DNA of 64,000 nt, taken from the NCBI GenBank assembly GCA_037783545.1, contig JBBELK010000297.1, positions 1,798,001-1,862,000 on the forward strand, written 5' to 3'. Every line of letters starts with the position of its first letter. The first letter of the stretch is position 1. The DNA is from Henricia sp. BOLD:AAB3569. Its lineage: Eukaryota > Echinodermata > Asteroidea > Spinulosida > Echinasteridae. Positions 24,201-30,200 of the stretch are shown piece after piece. Below the pieces are notes generated by a model. It was given only the letters and a program-made list of their open reading frames with translations, was not told the DNA's origin and did not search any database. A program made the translations under genes and the position numbers.

Positions 24201-27200
24201 ACTGACTACAGGTGAGTGTGTCTCTATTGTACAAAATGATTCTTGTCGCTATAGTAGATAGTGTTTTGTTTTTGGGTTTGTTTGTTTTATACAAATATAA
24301 ATCCAGCAGCCAATTTCATTAATCCTTAAGCATTGTGTAAGCCCACTTGAGCAACGTCTTATTGCCTGAGCTGTGCAAAATTCCTGTGATAATTACACAC
24401 AAGCCTATGGGGCTTATGTCCCTTTTAAAAGTTGTGCAAGCTCTGCACTTGTTTGTTAAAGTGTTGAGCATGCACTAATTGATTAAGCAGACCACTAAGA
24501 TAAGTGGGGTGCTTAAGCCTTTGTAAATGCGAAGTACAGGGCTCCACTTATCTTAGCGGGGTGCTTAAGCCTTTGTAAATGCGAAGTACAGTGCTCCACT
24601 TATCTTAGCGGGGTGCTTAAGCCTTTGTGAATGCGAAGTACAGGCTCCACTTATCTTAGTGGGGTGCTTAAGCCTTTGTGAATGCGAAGTACAGGCTCCA
24701 CTTATCTTAGCGGGGTGCTTAAGCCTTTGTGAATGCGAAGTACAGTGCTCCACTTATCTTAGCAGGGTGCTTAAGCCTTTGTGAATGCGAAGTACAGGCT
24801 CCACTTATCTTAGTGGGGTGCTTAAGCCTTTGTGAATGCGAAGTACAGGCTCCACTTATCTTAGCGGGGTGCTTAAGCCTTTGTGAATGCGAAGTACAGT
24901 GCTCCACTTATCTTAGCGGGGTGCTTAAGCCTTTGTGAATGCGAAGTACAGGCTCCACTTATCTTAGCGGGGTGCTTAAGCCTTTGTGAATGCGAAGTAC
25001 AGTGCTCCACTTATCTTAGCAGGGTGCTTAAGCCTTTGTGAATGCGAAGTACAGTGCTCCATTTATCTTAGCGGGGTGCTTAAGCCTTTGTAAATGCAAA
25101 GTACAGGCTCCACTTATCTTAGCGGGGTGCTTAAGCCTTTGTGAATGCGAAGTACAGTGCTCCACTTATCTTAGCGGGGTGCTTAAGCCTTTGTGAATGC
25201 GAAGTACAGCGCTCCACTTATCTTAGCAGGGTGCTTAAGCCTTTGTGAATGCGAAGTACAGTGCTCCATTTATCTTAGCGGGGTGCTTAAGCCTTTGTGA
25301 ATGCGAAGTACAGGCTCCACTTATCTTAGTGGGGTGCTTAAGCCTTTGTAAATGCAAAGTACAGTGCTCCACTTATCTTAGCGGGGTGCTTAAGCCTTTG
25401 TGAATGCGAAGTACAGCGCTCCACTTATCTTAGCAGGGTGCTTAGAATTAAGACTTAGATTGAGTTTTGTGAATACCGCCCCAGAGCAAGATCCATAATG
25501 GTAGCATAAACAATGTAAAGATTTTCAGTTTTTAATAATCCTGGTGTAGCCGCTGATTTCCAAAACTTGTTCGCCAAAACCCAGACATCCGAGTCATTTG
25601 GCCAGAACCGGTCACATTTGATGATTGTGTTTTACTCAATGTTTTTGCTTTGCTAGGCCTGTTGCCTGGGGACACACTGCAGTCTCACAACATCAAACAA
25701 AAAAAGCTTTAGGGAAGTCACTTTGGCAACAGCCAACAATGAAGGAAATACTTGAGCAGTTTGAGACGGATGTGATGAAGGATTCTGCACTTGAGTTTCC
25801 TCTGCATCGTAAACTGGAGGTACAGGTACATCGTAAACTGCAGGTACAGGTACATCGTAAACTGCAGGTACAGGTGCATCGTAAACTGCAGGTACAGGTG
25901 CATCGTAACCTGCAGGTACAGGTGCATCGTAAACTGCATGTACAGGTGCATCGTAAACTGCATGTACAGGTGCATCGTAAACTGCAGGTACAGGTGCATC
26001 GTAAACTGCAGGTACAGGTGCATCGTAACCTGCAGGTACAGGTGCATCGTAAACTGCAGGTACAGGTGCATCGTAAACTGCAGGTACAGGTGCATCGTAA
26101 ACTGCATGTACAGGTGCATCATAAACTGCATGTACAGGTGCATCGTAAACTGCAGGTACAGGTGCATCGTAAACTGCAGGTACAGGTACATCGTAAACTG
26201 CAGGTACAGGTGCATCGTAACCTGCAGGTACAGGTACATCGTAAACTGCATGTTGACAACTTGTAATAGCTCCTACAAAGCCACCAAAAAGGTGCAAAGG
26301 CAGAGCTGCTGATTTTACCGGATTTTGGACAAGAACACCTGAAAATATGTTGATCTCAAAACTTTAGACTTGTGTAAAAATCACTGAGCTTGGAGATTAT
26401 TAAGAAAGTTTTTGTCTGTGTCGAGATGAGTCGTGAGATCGGGATTTTTCCACAGTAGTTTGGAGTAAGTTTCTAGCTAGGGTGGAGGTGTAGTATTAAA
26501 GGGCCCTTTATTTAGGATTCTTATCAATGAAATATATGCTTTAAAACCACTCTACTCAGTTAAAGTCATAAAAATCCTATTTGGAGCTGGCTTTGGGGGT
26601 TGAAACAAAGGTTTTTAGTTTTTATGATAATGCAAATATACATATTCATGACCAAGGTCACGATGTCACAAGAGGCAAACGCAGGAAAATCACATTCAAC
26701 TGTGCACAAAAGATTCCACTCTTTTCTCAATGTTCCTGAAACTTTTGTAATCCATGGCTGTTTGAGTTTGTTTTACATGTTGCCTGCTGTAAGCCATGAC
26801 AAAACTGGGGGTAGAAACTGCAGCAATTTGCCACAAGTCCAACTTGAAGTCTTATGTTTTTTTCTTAACTTTTTCCTTCTGTCCTCTTTACGTGATGCAC
26901 TCAAAACGGCGCCCTCTGTCTGTGATTTATTGCAATGAAATCTTCAAAGTTGAAAAAGGCCACCTTTTTATTGATTTTACATCCAAACGAACAATAGTAT
27001 ATCTTGCTAAACAAGTAATCCGTCATTATGAAGCAAAGCTTAGGCACAAAGTTGTTTAGCATGTCACAGGCCCTTTAATGAGTCATTGTGAGCAATTAAA
27101 ATACAAGTCATTTAATTATTTCAGTAAGCTTGTTCTTTCTTTTTTATGCAGGCTCCATACGACCCGTCGGCAAAAGACTGCTTAGCTGGATTGTACGATC

Positions 27201-30200
27201 CCTGCTTCCTGTTACCGCTCTTCAGCTACCTGCTAGCACCAGGTAAGGAACTTTGCTTATAGTCCTTGTTTCATCAGCTTAGCACTGTCTTAGCTAAACT
27301 TATTCCTGCTTCCTGTTACCTCTCTTCAGCTATTTGCTTGCCCCGGGTAAGCAGCTTTGCTTAGATTCCTAGACTTTTCAGGAGAGCAACGGATTGTTCC
27401 ACACACTGACCATGTTCATGTTTTTGTAGAATCTCTCGTTGACTGCAGCCAATTTATTGAGAGCAACGCATTGTTCCACACACTGACCCTGCTCATGTTT
27501 TTGTTTTTGCAGAATCTCTCGTTGACTGCAGCCAATTTATTGAGAGCAACGCATTGTTCCACACACTGACCCTGCTCATGTATTTGTTTTTGTAGAATCT
27601 CTCGTTGACTGCAGCCAATTTATTGAGAGCAACGCATTGTTCTTTACACTGGCTGGATTAGCAAGCTTTGATGTCGATATGCGGCGAGCAAGCTATCACG
27701 TTTTGGCTTTATTCCACGACCACATGGAAGGGGCAAGATTTAGAGGAAGAAGAGAGGTAATTATGTTAATCTAGTCATCAGGAAAATGCGTAAATTTGTA
27801 TAGGCCAGATCGAATAGCTGCCATCTTGTGGGACAAATTTTAATATTTAAAAGGTCAACAATTTAAGCACAAAATGTGCAACCATGCATGTCCTTGAGAA
27901 ACAATGACACTGCCCTACAAGATGGCAGCTATTTTTTACGGTCTAATTGTGCAGTTCACTTTTTATATCTGTATTTGATTTGTCAGCGTATCTTTGTTTG
28001 TTGCTTAAGCTAGTTCCCTCATGCTGAGCACACTCTATACATCTTACAATGCTAAGCACATTCCATGTATCCCACAATGCTAAGCACATTATATGTATCC
28101 CACAGCGCTAAGCACATTCCATGTATCCCACAATGCCTACAATGTTAAACCCAGTTTATTGCTTACTAGGTGTACTACATGCTTGAATGCCTAAGAAACT
28201 CTGTGACTGAAATCAACATGCGACTTGCCAGTGTCTTGGTTGTATTTGTGGCTCAAGCTGGTTCCCTTATGTTAACGCCAGCCATTCCATGTATCCCACA
28301 ATGCCTACAATGTTAAACCCAGTTTATTGCTTACTAGGTGTACTACATTCTTGAATGCCTAAGAAACTCTGTGACTGAAATCAACATGCAACTTGCCAGT
28401 GTCTTGGTTGTATTTGTGGCTCAAGCTGGTTCCCTTATGTTAACGCCAGCCATTCCATGTATCCCACAATGCCTACAATGTTAAACCCAGTTTATTGCTT
28501 ACTAGGTGTACTACATTCTTGAATGCCTAAGAAACTCTGTGACTGAAATCAACATGCAACTTGCCAGTGTCTTGGTTGTATTTGTGGCTCAAGCTGGTTC
28601 CCTTATGTTAACGCCAGCACATTCCATGTATCCAACAATGCTCCAGTATCTGCTCATCAAGCCTCAGCTTCAGATCAACGCTGTGCCCATGTTTTCAAGG
28701 CTGTTCTACAGTTCAAGCTTTAAGGTAATACATGCTTTTATTTACCTCATGCGTTGATTCCTGTCATCTGATTGGTTAAAAGATGGGGCATTGAATTAGC
28801 TAGATATATAATGGTGAAATAAGGTAAAATGTCATGTGATTATGCTATACATTTTTTAAAAATGTAAATATACAACTTCGAGATCACCGAGGGCCTATAA
28901 TCTTAACCATGCCCCACATTGCAGTCAATATTTGTATAACATGAAAGATTATCTTTAAACAAACTTGAGTGTGATCTTGAACTGTGAATTAATGGCAATA
29001 GACCATGGTATGCTATTTTTTATCTCACAAGCGGAATATGACATATTACATGCATCATCAATCTTTAATCCATGTGTTGCTGCGCCATGAGCATCTTTCT
29101 GATGGATACCGGCGCATTACAAATATTCATTATTATTATTATTATGATTGGTTGATCCTTGGCAACAACAGACATTGTACTATGTACTCCTTCCAATTGT
29201 TTGTCACACTCTGCGTAATGTGTCCAAGTATTCCATTGCAAGTGCATTCAGTATGGATCAAGTTTGCTTGACGATAATTTGTTACTAACTCGTGCTCATA
29301 GAATACGGCATGTCTGCATCCCATACCGTGTTTTCATGGTTTATTTGTTGTTGATTACAGCATGAAGCAGAATGCCAGTGGATGATGTCATTACTGGTGG
29401 ATGGTTTGAGACATTCATCTGATGTTAGACTTTACCACAACAATTCCATTTTTAATACCATTCAGACCTGTTACCAATCCACACTGGCTACCAAACAATT
29501 CAAGGTATGACGCTGTGTCTAGTTTATCAAACTTGCTACAAATCCATTGTAAAGCCTGGTGCAGACGGGAGGCAAAATACACAAAACACGAAACAAATCT
29601 GTTTACCCCCATTTCGCGTTTCAGTGTATTCAGCCCGCAAACAGAAAACAGAAATGCCACACAACGAAACAAAAATGCCACAAAAACGGATACAGCACGA
29701 ATTAAGCAGTACAGTCATGTGATATCTTGATACCATGTGATCAGAAATACGATCCGTGATTGGTCATCGCTAAGTCGTCGTTTTTCCAGTATCGAAACAA
29801 GTACCGCAAAGGGTAGACCGAAACATCTTTTTCGATGAAAACGTTTCACGGAAAAAGCACTGTTTGTTTCGCGAAACGGTGTTTTCTGATTTAGGGTAAC
29901 GCAGACGATTTTTGTTTAGTGTTTCGTGTTTTTTGCTTCCTATTTGCGCTAGGCTTAAGTCTCAGGGGATTGACTCACAAACATCCAAAGATGCATCTTA
30001 ACACCTTTCCCACTAGACCAAATCTCAGGAGGGTGGCTCTAGGGCATTGTGGGGGTGAAAAAAACCCTGATTCCCACTTAAATTTGTATGCTCGCGCCAC
30101 CCCTGAGATTGCTCTTTCCCTGGGAAAAATTGAACCTTGCTCAGTACTAGGGTTGAACATTTTGGCCCTGGATCGATACACTTTCCCCAGGGCGAGAACG

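Noticed and set aside
25625..26312. Open frames of about 170-215 codons on both strands at the 24-bp array
   Set aside because: They are by-products of a stop-free 24-bp unit. Only 25657-25819 belongs to URB1.
26600..27059. Two overlapping plus-strand frames inside intron 21
   Set aside because: They lie wholly inside the TTAA-flanked element and show no recognised motif or splice continuity with URB1.
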